The notes beneath the pieces are model-generated. The model did no database searches. It saw only the letters and a list, made by a program, of their open reading frames with translations, and was not told the origin of the DNA. Positions 42,576 through 52,897 of a stretch of DNA of 64,000 nt are shown here, one piece after another (the stretch's first letter is position 1; the number at the start of each line of letters is the position of its first letter). The position numbers and the translations under genes are program-made. This DNA comes from Poecilobothrus nobilitatus. Lineage: Eukaryota; Arthropoda; Insecta; Diptera; Dolichopodidae. The stretch covers positions 272,953,940 to 273,017,939 of the forward strand of contig OX352772.1 of the NCBI GenBank assembly GCA_947095535.1. The letters are read 5' to 3'.

Positions 42576-44145
42576 CTTTTTATACCCGTACGATAGGATC
42601 GGGTATAATAAAATTATTCCTCCGTTTGTAACACCTTGAAATAAGCGAGCTAGATATACCTTCAAAGGTATGGATCGGATCAGAAAAAAATTCTAAGACG
42701 TTTGAGCCATGTCCGTCCGTCCGTCCGTCCGTCAGCACGCTAACTCAAAAACTAAGAAAGCTAGAATCTTGAAATTTACACAAAATATTTTGGGAGTGAT
42801 TTGTAGGTTCCCTATTTTTTTTGGTTGAGTTTGGACCAAAACTTAACTTTTAGATCGAACACCTAACTTTTAGATCCCCACATTTTTTTTGAAATAGAGC
42901 TATAAAATTTTAACTGCTGATAGATCTCACAAAAATATTAATTTTATTTTTAATAACTTTTTTTTGTAGCCCCACCCGTTACGGAGCTACAGCTCCCCAA
43001 AGGTTCAAAAAAGCTCTATATTTAAATTGTTATAGCACAAGTTGTATAAGGTATATCTTCATTTTGAAAACGCCAAACGATTACTATTTTTATTAGCTTT
43101 AAAAGTATATATACAATAAATATATATTTGTGGCATACGGTGTCTTAATTTACCGTTATGTGAAACTCAAATTTTGCAAAATCCTTTAACCCTTCTATCT
43201 TCTAAACGGTTTAAGTTGGAAACTTGAAATTTTGACAGAAGTTAGATCTTTGAAAATAAGTATGAGTCACTTCAGAATTTTTTTTGTATCACCCCCCGTT
43301 TAGGAGCTGTAAGGGGTCAAAAACTGAAAATTTCCTATTTTTAAACACCTGTAACTTGAACACCTGTTAAAAAAAAGTAATATACAAAAATTAAAGCTTC
43401 AACATTATACTCTTATTTCTGTTAACAACTTTTTTTAATAATATAGGGTTACTTTATAATTGACGAAAGTGTTACTTGATTTTTTCAAATTTTCTAACAA
43501 ATTTCTTTAACGATTTTTTTGCATTTTGTTTTACTCGATAATTTGAAATTGTTGAGGATATAATGCGTAGTACAAAAAAATGTAAATAAATAAACAACAT
43601 AACGGTTGCTTGAAGAATTTTTTATTTATATGATATTGTTATACATACATACTTATATAATATCATGTTTATTTACATATCGTATATGTCACTGATGAAT
43701 GAATGATAAGAGTATATATGTATATTATATAGCGCCGTATTTACATACATATATGTATTTTATTTTACTTATAAGAAATTATTCTGTCAATGGAATATTT
43801 AAATATAATATAATATAATATTTAAAATTATATTTACTATTTTGTACTAAGTAAATTTAATATACATTTACCGCTTAGTATTAAATGGTACTATAGAATA
43901 TTTGAAAAAGTTTTGGATTGGTAATCGTTATGTGGAAGGTTAGAATCTGCTTTTGAAGAATGTATAAACAGTTTGAATATATGTACAACCCATAGTTCTA
44001 GAAATTATAAAATTCGCCCAAATTATTTTAAAATACTAAAATATTAAAGAAATAATATTGTAAGCAGAGTGACAGGCTATGAACATACTAACGGTTCGTA
44101 CGGGTGGGTATCTAAGAGTTGACAAAGGCAACTGTATTCTTCCTC
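42576..44145 (+). mobile_element. 1.5-kb DNA repeat, copy A (ATACCCGTACGA ends)
   Basis: Starts TTTTTATACCCGTACGATAG (ATACCCG pairs with CGGGTAT eleven bases on) and ends TTCGTACGGGTGGGTATCTA plus AGAGTTGACAAAGGCAACTG, a small hairpin, and TTCTTCCTCGTTTT. The interior includes CGTCCGTCCGTCCGTCCGTC and ACTCAAAAACTAAGAAAGCT modules. Copies B (52898) and C (61405, reversed) share both ends. No transposase. The class is uncertain: ATACCCGTACGA/TCGTACGGGTAT are inverted, but conserved sequence continues beyond them on the right with a hairpin, as in Helitron-like ends. Confidence 0.75.
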
Positions 44146-44311
44146 GTTTTATTAAAAAAAAAATAGAACAATTATAATAAAAATAATTATGCTGTGTTAG
44201 ATTATAAGGTAGAAGGAATTATACCAAATTGTATATATATTCCAAGTGTGCTAAATTTATATATAATTACCAATTACTAACAAAAAAAAACAAAAAATAA
44301 AAATAAGTTAA
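44146..44311. other. AT-rich spacer
   Basis: No feature recognised. Confidence 0.4.
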
Positions 44312-44318
44312 GTTTAAG

Positions 44319-44584
44319 CACAGACTAAATATATTACACAGACGAACAGTTTCATATAAAAATTTTAAGTCTTTTTAGCAGCCAGCAGGAACATTTTTTT
44401 GGAGCCAGTATTTTAGATATTTAAATAGCAAAAACAAAAATTTATTCTTTTGTATTTTCTATTTTTGTAATTTAAATATTGTAAAATACTTAGTCTAGCT
44501 CCATAAACTGCTTAGCCTGGCTCCAAAAAAAAACTAAAAAGTTTTATATGAAACTGATTGTCTATATAGTTTATTTAGTCTGTG
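44319..44584. mobile_element. 266-bp MITE with 7-bp duplication GTTTAAG
   Basis: Inverted ends CACAGACTAAAT...AACAGTTTCATATAAAA (44319 on) and TTTTATATGAAACTG...ATTTAGTCTGTG (to 44584) pair for about 60 bp with a few mismatches. GTTTAAG stands at 44312-44318 and 44585-44591. No coding capacity. Confidence 0.85.
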
Positions 44585-44591
44585 GTTTAAG

Positions 44592-45190
44592 GTACAACAA
44601 AAAAAGAATAAGTTAAGTTTAATTAGTTAATATTAAAAAAAAAATGTATGAAGTTAATTTTAAGTTTTAACAAAAAATGCAACAAAATTTTAATGTATAT
44701 AAATAATATAGAATAGAAAAAAAAAATTATGCATATTACCTACTTCCAATAGACAGCAAACAAACAAAGAAAAAAAAAAATGTATATTATATCAAAAATT
44801 TACTAAAAAATTTAAAATTGCTGAGAAATAAAATAAAAATATTAAAAATATAACGAAAAAGAAAAACAATATTCAACAAATAATTATTGTATTGGTTAAG
44901 CGACGGCCATGACAGAAATGGCGAAAAATAAAGAAAGAAAAAAAAATAATAGGAGAAAAAAAGTGCACTTATCTTATTTATGGTTCCAGATCCGAGGTTA
45001 TAATACACACAAAAAGAAATTAAAATTTTGATAATGAAATATAGCAAAATAAAAAAAAAAAAATTAAAAACTCTATAAAGACAACCTTTCTCTTCGAGTA
45101 TCAAACTGGTTGAAACTGCCACATATTATATTACCTGAAACTAAAAAATATGGCTTCCCAGAGTTTTTCCTTAAGTGAATATATTCTTAT
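44592..45190. other. AT-rich part of the nested complex, with dispersed repeat
   Basis: 44868-44990 matches 8398-8530 (AAGCGACGG, AAAAAAGTGCACT, TTTATGRTTCC). The rest is low-complexity AT. No gene. Confidence 0.55.
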
Positions 45191-45961
45191 TTGTGTGATC
45201 GCTCCTATAGTGTTAATGTAAATAAATGCGCATTGTTATCTTATACACGTCGTTCTAGTCCTATTTATTTCAACTATAACTTATATGGTATTAGTTTACC
45301 TAAAATTACCTCAATAAAAGACTTAGGTGTGTATTTTGATTCCCAACTTAGCTTTAAAATTCATTATAATAATATTATAAATAAAGCTAATTCATTATTA
45401 GGGTTTGTTAAACGTTCTTCTAAGGAATTTTCAGATCCCTATGTTCTTAAATTATTGTACACTTGTCTTGTAAGACCGAACCTGGAATATGCTAGTCAGG
45501 TTTGGTCTCCATTTTATATGGTACACATTGATAGCATCGAGGCAGTACAGAAAAACTTTCTTAGATTTGCCTTACGCCACTTGCCATGGTCAAATCCTAT
45601 TATTTTGCCACCATATGAACAAAGGCTAAAGTTAATTGATTTGTGTACTTTAAGTTTTAGACGTGAGGTTTCTGATGTTATTTTCATTTCAGAGATTGTC
45701 AAGGGTTATGTTAAATCTACTTTAATTTCTAGTAAAATTAATGTTAGAAATCTTCAACGCCTTCGCTCTTGCAATTTGTTTAAAACCTATAATCATAGGA
45801 CTAATTATGGCAAATTTGAACTTATTAATACGATGCTTATTATAGCTAACAAAATAAACTTAATATTGACTTTACACTTTCAAAACATTCCCAAAAACAA
45901 AAATTATACAATCGCTGTTAATATTAGGATTTTTTTTTTTTGTTTTCTTGTTGCACTGTAA
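45191..45961 (+). pseudogene. LINE 1 reverse transcriptase, C-terminal part
   Basis: 256 residues open. It begins within the thumb: CDRSYSVNVNKCALLSYTRR, then IKDLGVYFDSQLSFKIHYNN, LGFVKRSSKEFSDPYVLKLL, LVRPNLEYASQVWSPFYMVH and HRTNYGKFELINTML. This is the usual end of Jockey/CR1-like RTs. The RT palm (motifs A-C) that should precede it is not at 39228 nor here, so about 390 bp of LINE 1 were lost when the nested elements came in. Followed by the 3' untranslated sequence and the AAATA tail. Confidence 0.88.
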
Positions 45962-46152
45962 AGTATATACCTATATGATTTTTAATTTTAGTCTTAGTTC
46001 TATGTTTAATTATACTTAACAATTATGTAATTTTTATTATGACTTTTATTGTCTTATTTACATAATTTACTAGATATTATATTATAAATTTTATGTAAAC
46101 TGTTTGTGCTAAGCAGTATAAATAAAAATAAAAAATAAAATAAAAAATAATT

Positions 46153-46258
46153 CCTCTTCATCTACAGTAGATGTAATTTCATCAACTTGAATCTCATTTT
46201 GTGTACTGACTATTGCAGTTCCCTCAGTAAATGGAAATGCTGTTGAATCAGGTTCCAT
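46153..46258 (-). pseudogene. Small acidic Polinton protein, 5' half
   Basis: Minus-strand start at 46258 (MEPDSTAFPFTEGTAIVSTQ) matching MAADSTTFPFTEETAIVSIV of copy 1. Separated from its 3' half by the LINE complex 37204-46147; upstream the flank continues as in copy 1 toward the integrase. Confidence 0.88.
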
Positions 46259-46419
46259 TTTTTGTAAAATATCTTAGCAAAATTGAACCATAAATGATTT
46301 GCCAATAAAATTGAACCGCGTTATATACTGTAGAACATAGTCAAAATTCAAAATTTTCAAAGTATTTAAAAAATGAAATGTAAAATTGAGTTTTTAAAAC
46401 TAGTTAGATGGTGTAAAAA

Positions 46420-47275
46420 TCATGTAATCATCTCAAATTGTAAAAGAAATATATAGACCAGCTAGAAAAAATTATCTTAGATGGAAAGTCAAGCAGAAAG
46501 GAGGAAATAATACGCAAATTGATCTAGTGGAAATGATTCCTTAAGCAAAATTCAACAAAGGTTTTAAATATATGTAAACCGTTATTTTCTAAATATACTT
46601 ATGCCGAACCAATTGAAACTAAAATCGGTAGTAATGTTTTAAAAGCTTTAAAGAAAATTAAAGAATAATTCTTTACAAGGTAAAGAATTTTTCAATTCGA
46701 TATTCCAAAATGTTGTTGTAAAGAAGGGTATTAATCACTATCATACTTACTCTGAAATGAAAGCATCTATTATAGAACGCTTTAATCGAACTTTGAAAAA
46801 TTTAATGTGGAAAATATTTAGTTTACAAGGTAACTACAAATGGATTAATTCATTGCAGTCTTTATTAAAAACCTATAATTTCACTAAATATAGAACAACT
46901 AAAATACCACCTGAAAAAACTTCTAAGAAAAACGAAAAATTTATTTTAAAAAATGTTTACATGCAACCTAAAATTTCTCTAAAAGCTAAATATAAAGTTG
47001 GAGACTATGTTAGAATAAGAAAATACAAAAAAACTTTTGAAAAAGGCTATCAACCGAATTGGTCTACTGAAATTATAAAAGTGAACAGTACCTATCTAAT
47101 CATATATCAGATGATTGATTATAAAAATGATTCAATATGTGGTGGATTTTATGAGGAGGAACTAACATCTGTTAAACACCCAAACGTATATCTTGTCGAG
47201 AAAATTTTAAAGAAAAAAGGCAATAAAGTTTTTGTTAAATGTTTGAATTTGACAAAAAACATAACACATGGATGA
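46420..47275 (+). pseudogene. Polinton integrase, copy 2
   Basis: Opening SQIVKEIYRPARKNYLRWKV at 46430, TQIDLVEMIP (first Asp), AKFNKGFKY, FSKYTYAEPIETKIGSNVLK; a frame change near 46670 and GKEFFNSIFQNVVVKKGINH (the expected D before GKEFF is lost), then from 46757 an open frame with KASIIERFNRTLKNLMWKIF (catalytic Glu), VGDYVRIRKYKKTFEKGYQP and a chromodomain-like end GGFYEEELTSVKHPNVYLVE, VFVKCLN. Retroviral-type integrase of Polintons. Start at 46420 carries a stop as second codon. Orientation is the same as the capsid genes; in copy 1 only the first 35 codons remain at this place. Confidence 0.92.
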
Positions 47276-48168
47276 ATTCAACAATATTGTTTACGAGGAA
47301 ATAAGTATTTTTTTCGATTTCCTCACGGATATTTATGCCGCAACTTTTTGTATTTTATATAGCCCACTTGGCTATATATATTTTATATAGCCAACTTGGC
47401 TCCATATATTTTATGGCTTCATTTTTTCAAAGGTTTTAAATAATTCCACCAGTTTTCTTTTTTTGGTGGAATTTGATGTGGTTTCGTGATATGCATAATA
47501 AATAAATGTTGATAAGATGAATGTTCTTGTTATTGTTGCTGGTCATGATAAAGCGGCATTTTCGCCATCTTCTTCTTTTTTGTAGGAATTTGAACCTGAC
47601 TGCTTGTTTCAAACTAAACTGATATTTTTATAAAATTTCGATGTATTTATATACAAATTTCGAGTAATGTTAAAACAAAATAAAAACTTTAGAACTAGTT
47701 ACACTCTTGCAAATATTTTCTAAGTGGAATGGGTAAAATCTATCAAAAATGTCATTTGATTACGATGTTGCTAATATTTTCCATGCAGAAAAGGGTAATT
47801 TATTAAATTGCCGTTTGGTTAAAATGTTGTAATACTGTTTTCTATTTAAAATACGTATAAGGTGAGAATCTAATTATTAAAGAAATATAATTTATTATAG
47901 TGTCATTTGATTACAATTTGTATCTTTAAGATAAGTTTTAAGTTAAATTTTAGTTTGAAAATTACAATGTCGCATAGAGTTTTCTATTTACATCTTAAGA
48001 TAGGATTAAGATGGGATTCTAGTTAAAAGAACTAAAATTTATTAAAGCGTTATTTTAATTTAAGAGAATGAATCTGCATTGAAAATTTAATATTATTCTG
48101 TGCAGATAATTTAAATTAATAACTTAAATTTATTCAAGCATTTAACATCTGAAATTCGTATCAAGAAA
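47276..48168. other. Intergenic region between integrase and PolB
   Basis: No gene seen. A short duplication TTTTATATAGCC(C/A)ACTTGGCT lies at 47350-47400, and CCACCAGTTTTC...GGTGGAA at 47448-47470 can form a small hairpin. Promoter elements for PolB are not recognisable. Confidence 0.5.
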
Positions 48169-50105
48169 ATGTCAAAAAAAATTATTTTACTAAGGTTTCT
48201 TACCGAAACTATAACGTCTTACATAATAGAAAGCGAGAATTCGACATTTGTTAAAAGGTTTAATATGAACGGTCATAAAGTAAAATTTGTAATTAAATCC
48301 GTACCTGAAAATAGAGAACCAATTAGCTGGATTAAGAATGCTATACATCAAATAATCAGGATTGCTGTGAAAGATGTGAATTCCACTGATAAGATTGTGT
48401 TAACATTTTGTGGAGAGAGCTTTGAACATCAAGGTCCTACGTATCTCAGTTTTAGATCCGTTCACGAACTTAAATTTAGCGACGTTTGGGATGTAATTTC
48501 TAATGTTTTTCAAAGTAATTCTGAAGGTAGTTATTTATAATACATTTTTTGTTTCATTTATTATAAACTATTTTTATTTTACGTCTATGGGCTTAAGTAC
48601 AGACACTTTTTGTTTAACAGTTACCAGTGTTAGATTACCTACTGGTAGAGGTACAAATAATAAATATTCAAATTATAAAGAGGAATCCTTAAAAAGGAAA
48701 GGAATAATAACAATAAAAAACAGCGATAATTTATGTCTACCACGTGCACTTGTTGTTTCAATAGCTAAAAGTAAAAAAATTTATTGAATATGAAAAAATT
48801 CGAAAAAATATAGGAAAACTTGAAACTTCAACAGCTTTAAAATTATTAAAAACATCAAAAATTACAATTCCATCTAAACACAAAATTGTTCTATATAAAT
48901 AAGGAACAAGGGGTGCAGCAGTAATACTTGAAGGATTTAATAATGGAAAAAAAATTAACTAATAACATCGCACAACAGCTGATTTTTGCACAGCATTTTA
49001 TTGTGAAGAATGTCATATTCCGTATTCTAAGAAAAATGAACATAGGTGTTCGAAAAGTTGTCCTTGCTGTCAAAACTCACCAGCTTGTTCAATTAATGTG
49101 AAAAATATTTTATGTATGCAGTGCAATCGCGCATTTTGTGGTCAATCATGTTTTGAAAATCATAAAGCTTCCAATTCAAAAAATAGAAGCATCTGTGAAA
49201 AAGTTAGGAAATGCAAATATTGTTTTAAAGTTCATAAAAGTTGTAGAACTCCTATATGTGGAGAATATTTTTATAAAATTTGCGATAATCATGTTCCTGA
49301 AAACCATAAATGCTTTATTTAGCAAGACAAAACAAAAGAAAATTTTGAAAACTGCATTTACGTGTTTTATGATTAAGACACAAGACAAGAAGAAATTAAC
49401 TTTACAAAAATAAAAGAAGGTGTTCCAAGTTTATGTGTGGCTCAACTGAGATTCTTTAAATGTATAAACATTGATTCTCTATACTTCTATAGAAAATGGA
49501 AATTAAGGGAGAGAATTTTTGAAATGAAAAATGTGATAGAGGATTTCAAGCAATTTATTTTAAAATTAAAAAAGGAATTCAAAAAGATTGTCATAATTGC
49601 TCATAATGGAAAGGCGTTTGACCATCAGTTTATTCTGAATTATATAATCAATAAAACTGTTCTTTAACTGTTCTTTAACCAAAGTTAATTATGCGAGGTA
49701 CAAAAATTATTGTTATGATAATTGATAATATTAAATTTATTGATTCTATGAACTATGTACTTTCGAAATTAAAATTTGGTAAATTTACCAAAACCTTTTA
49801 ATTTATCGATTAATTTTAAAAAGGGTTATTTTCCACATCTATTTAATAAATTGGAAAATGAAAATTAAATTGGCTCACTTCCAGCAATTAAATACTATAA
49901 CTCTAGTACAATGAAAGCAGATGAGAGTAATGAATTTTTAATGTGAATTTTAATGTGAATAATAATGAATTTTAAACTCAGAATTTAACATATTAATATT
50001 AATGAATTTTAAACTCAGAATTTAACATATTTCTCCACAGAGAAAGATATTTTAGAATACTGTAAAAATGATGTTGAAATTCATGCTTTAGTTAGATTTC
50101 TGGTT
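48169..50105 (+). pseudogene. Polinton DNA polymerase B, N-terminal and exonuclease part
   Basis: Pieces in order: 48169-48540 (MSKKIILLRFLTETITSYII ... SWIKNAIHQIIRIAV ... FCGESFEHQGPTYLSFR), 48590-48787 (NSDNLCLPRALVVSIAKSKK), a Cys/His region to 49322 (CKYCFKVHKSCRTPICGE), 49437-49667 ending KKIVIIAHNGKAFDHQFILN (exonuclease motif region), 49735-49870 (FIDSMNYVLSKL, KGYFPHLFNKLEN) and EYCKNDVEIHALVRFL (motif III) near 50060. This is the protein-primed family B polymerase of Polintons, used to copy the element. The polymerase domain is missing: the gene stops at about 50105 where an opposite-strand PolB piece begins. At least five stops or shifts. Confidence 0.9.
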
Positions 50106-50109
50106 TTCA

Positions 50110-50520
50110 GAAATTTTTTTTGAACGTCCGTCCGAAAACCGTCAACACGAGGACCAAAAATAACTTTTTCTTTTCCATTACCACTGTGCTGAAATTTTTT
50201 TTTCTTTTTTTTTCTTCCCACATTAACCATTTTATGGCAATGATTGACTGGTTTTTTGATAAGTGATATCCTTGTTTAGATATAAGTCCAATTGTATACG
50301 GTTTTAAAAAATTCCTTCTAAAAATCAATTACACGCTGAAGCAATTGTAGTGGCCTCTAAAAATGGCTCAACCTAACATTCCTCCAAAAATAGTTGTCTG
50401 AATTTAATACAGGCTGTTGTCCAAATGTTGACGTCATTCATACAATATTCTATAAGTTCATTTTGGAGGTTAAAAGATTTGTTTTTATTTTCTTCATACC
50501 ATTCAAGAAATTGTTTTCTT
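50110..50520 (-). pseudogene. Second minus-strand PolB fragment
   Basis: Reads like 26345-26742: FLEWYEENKNK region at 50510, an EYCMNDV-type exonuclease motif III, RRNFLKPYTIGLISKQGYHL and NQSIIAIKWLMWEEKK, ending near VFG..F at 50130. It overlaps the exonuclease motif III already present in the plus-strand PolB, so this is not simply the inverted remainder of that gene. Its right boundary (after AAATTGTTTTCT, 50520) is the same point of the PolB gene where the fragment at 26742 ends. Confidence 0.88.
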
Positions 50521-50643
50521 TATAACTTCTTGTGGCGTCTAAATTAAGTTTCTTTTGTGTATTTTATGAATATCGTTAAGTAATTTAGATTTGTACTTTT
50601 GCAATTTTTTAAGTTTTATGGAAGTGTATCTGATCATAAAATT

Positions 50644-51582
50644 TTATTCTTTGGCTACCGGTATTGTTTCCTTCATAGTTGGTGTTATTATTTTGTTTAT
50701 ATTGCTTAATTGAAGGTCTATTTTAGCTATATTAATATTACTTGTATCTATTATGTGTTCGTTTGCTATATTGTATTCTTTGTCAAAATTGTAATCCAGT
50801 TTTCTTTTAAATTTGTTCCAATTGGTTTTATGGAACAAATATTTTTTTCTGGATGGCGTTTGATTTTCGGTGGGAAATTTTTCATTCAATACCGATAAGT
50901 GGGATAGATAGCTTTTTGGTCACTATCATATGGTGATATCAATAATCTATCATGCGCAGATTCTATTCTTACATCTATTAAAGCTAAATCTAAATAGGAG
51001 TTACATCTGGGATAAGTTGGTAAATCTGGTGTTAACAAATTACATTTATACTATATCCAGTTATATAATGCAACGCCACGGTTGTTATTATTATCATTGT
51101 GCCAAGAGATATGTTTTGCATTGAAATCTCCGGCTATAACATAATAATGATTAATATTAGCCAAATCTAAAATCTCAAATATTTTGTGAAACTCTTCTAT
51201 AAATTTATTTTGATTTCTGTGGGAAGCATATAGTGAAATTAAAAATATTTTATGATTTTTAAATTAACTTTTATAACACATAACTCAATAAATTGAAATG
51301 TGTCGAAATTTTCCTTATTAATTGTATTGTATTGTACTGTATACTGTTTTTTATACAAATTGCTGTACCCCCCATTCCTTGGTTACAATGATCTTGTCGT
51401 ACTATTTTGTAGCCGTTTAAATGGAGGTAATGTTCATTTTGTAATTTAGTTTCACAAAGGCAGAGAATATCTTCTGTGAAATGCATAAGAGAAAATCTTT
51501 TGTTATAAGAGACAAGCGAGTTGGCATTAATTGAAATTATTTTCAAATCAATCTTATTTGTTGTAAATGACATATTTATCAA
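50644..51582 (-). pseudogene. LINE 3 endonuclease
   Basis: Start at 51582 (MINMSFTTNKIDLKIISINA); ISINANSLVSYNKRF and DILCLCETKLQNEHYLHLNG hold the active-site Asn and Glu; GYKIVRQDHCNQGMGGTAIC is a common Jockey-type block. After breaks, the middle (AGDFNAKHISWHND-like reading near 51115) and the last part 50889-50644 (MNEKFPTENQTPSRKKYLFH, W.KFKRKL) lead to the linker. Degraded by several stops. Confidence 0.85.
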
Positions 51583-51685
51583 TAAATGGGGACGTTAAAC
51601 ATTTCGTATAAATATTTAATATCATTAGTATTTTTTTTTTTTGTATGTTTCAATTGTGTTGATTTTTTGTAAGATTATTTAAATT

Positions 51686-52870
51686 TTATAGTATACTATT
51701 ATCATTATTATTATTTTTAGTATTATTATTGGTAGAAGTAGAATTACTTATATTATTGTTAGTATTCGCTATAACATTTGCATACGAAAAATTTTTATTA
51801 ATGAAAGTATTATACATTTCATACCTATTTCTAATTTTTTCTTTAGCTATCTTCATTCCTTTTTTTTTTTTGTTGTTGCTTTTTGGGCTCCGGGCAATTT
51901 CTATAGAAGGCTGGGTGACCATGCTGCTTGCATACGCAGAACAAAACATTTCTCTCATCTTCCTTTTTTATTCTGTATTCTCCGGGAGTGTGATTTTCTC
52001 CACATTTAACACATCGAAATTGCATGTTGCAATTCGCTGCAAAGTGGGAAAATTAGACATCTGAGACATTTATTTGTTTTTTATTTAACTAAATTTTCGC
52101 AATAAAATATTGTGTTATCAATAGCTCTTTTTTTTTTTATTTCATTTATTTTATTTCCGCTGTTGCTTAGACAATAAAATATTATAATATTTTGTTGTTC
52201 TCGATAGATTTTTTCGTTTTCAATCTGCTGACTGATTGATATCATCTTTTTCAAACGTTTTTAGAGAAGTTAACATTTCTTCTTCTTTGTAATTTCCGTC
52301 TAAACCTTTTCATAAGAGGCTGATTTTTTTCTCCGGTTTCGGCGTGAATGTATAAAAATTTGTGTGAGATGTTTTCAGTATTTCCAATATGCATTTATAG
52401 TCAATGATGTTATATACTTAGGCATATAATTTTATGACTATAAATTATATGCCTAATATATAGTCATATAATTTATAGTCATATAGTTTCAGAATTTTTT
52501 TTTATTAAAAAATTGTTAATTTTTATTGTTTATTTTAATAATTCAATTTCTGTATTAAAAACACTAATTTGTGGCATTTTTTTATTACTATTATTATTGT
52601 TATTATTATTGATGTTATAGTTGTTGTTTTTATTATTCTTGTTATTGTTAATATTATTGTTTATATTTTGGTTTACATTATTGTTGCTATTATTGTTATT
52701 AGTTTTATTGTTTATATTTTGTTTATTCATAGCATTTTTTTGCGATAGAACTTTTATAAATTTCTCGAAATCGTCTTTGTCGTTTTCATCTTCATGGTTT
52801 TGATAGACTTCTTAGTTATTTTGAGAAACGTCATCTAGTTCCATTAGCGCACTATACGAATTGTTTATAT
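51686..52870 (-). pseudogene. LINE 3 ORF1 (zinc-knuckle gag-like)
   Basis: The N-terminal part near 52870-52530 includes ELDDVSQNN, DDFEKFIKVLSQKNAMNKQN and a long Asn-rich tract encoded by TTA/ATT repeats. The C-terminal part 52025-51843 has FRCVKCGENHTPGEYRIKKE and VLFCVCKQHGHPAFYRNCPE, two CCHC knuckles as in Jockey ORF1 proteins that bind element RNA. In the first knuckle Cys is replaced by Tyr (GEY for GEC). Frame is broken between the two parts. Confidence 0.8.
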
Positions 52871-52897
52871 TTGATTTTTTTTCAACAAGTGTTTCTA

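Larger units (their letters stand above)
37204..46147 (+). mobile_element. LINE 1 (Jockey/CR1-like) with nested insertions
   Basis: The insertion point is exact: copy 1 shows the empty site (CCATTAATTCCTC at 20869-20881), and TAATT is duplicated at 37199-37203 and 46148-46152. The 3' end is a simple AAATA/TAAAA tail (46115-46147). The LINE is 5'-truncated (no ORF1) and its middle is replaced by LINE 2, a SINE, a DNA repeat and a MITE. Confidence 0.88.
24867..50105 (+). mobile_element. Polinton/Maverick copy 2, degraded and heavily invaded
   Basis: Left side 24867-25260 matches the inner part of copy 1's terminal repeat region (ACAAAATTGTATACCTAGTT, GCATCTTTAAAATTGAAAAG, TTGTAAGATATTTTTTTT). 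Genes follow in the order of copy 1 and continue into protease, integrase and DNA polymerase B (46420-50105). No right terminal repeat is visible; the polymerase breaks off at about 50105. Insertions inside it (PolB fragment, cyclin A retrocopy, satellite, LINE complex) account for roughly half of its 25 kb. Confidence 0.8.

Noticed and set aside
51729..52064. Hydrophobic plus-strand frames at 51729-52064 and 52621-52803
   Set aside because: They are antisense to the LINE ORF1 zinc knuckles and Asn-rich tract; T-rich complement of Asn codons reads as Leu/Ile/Val.
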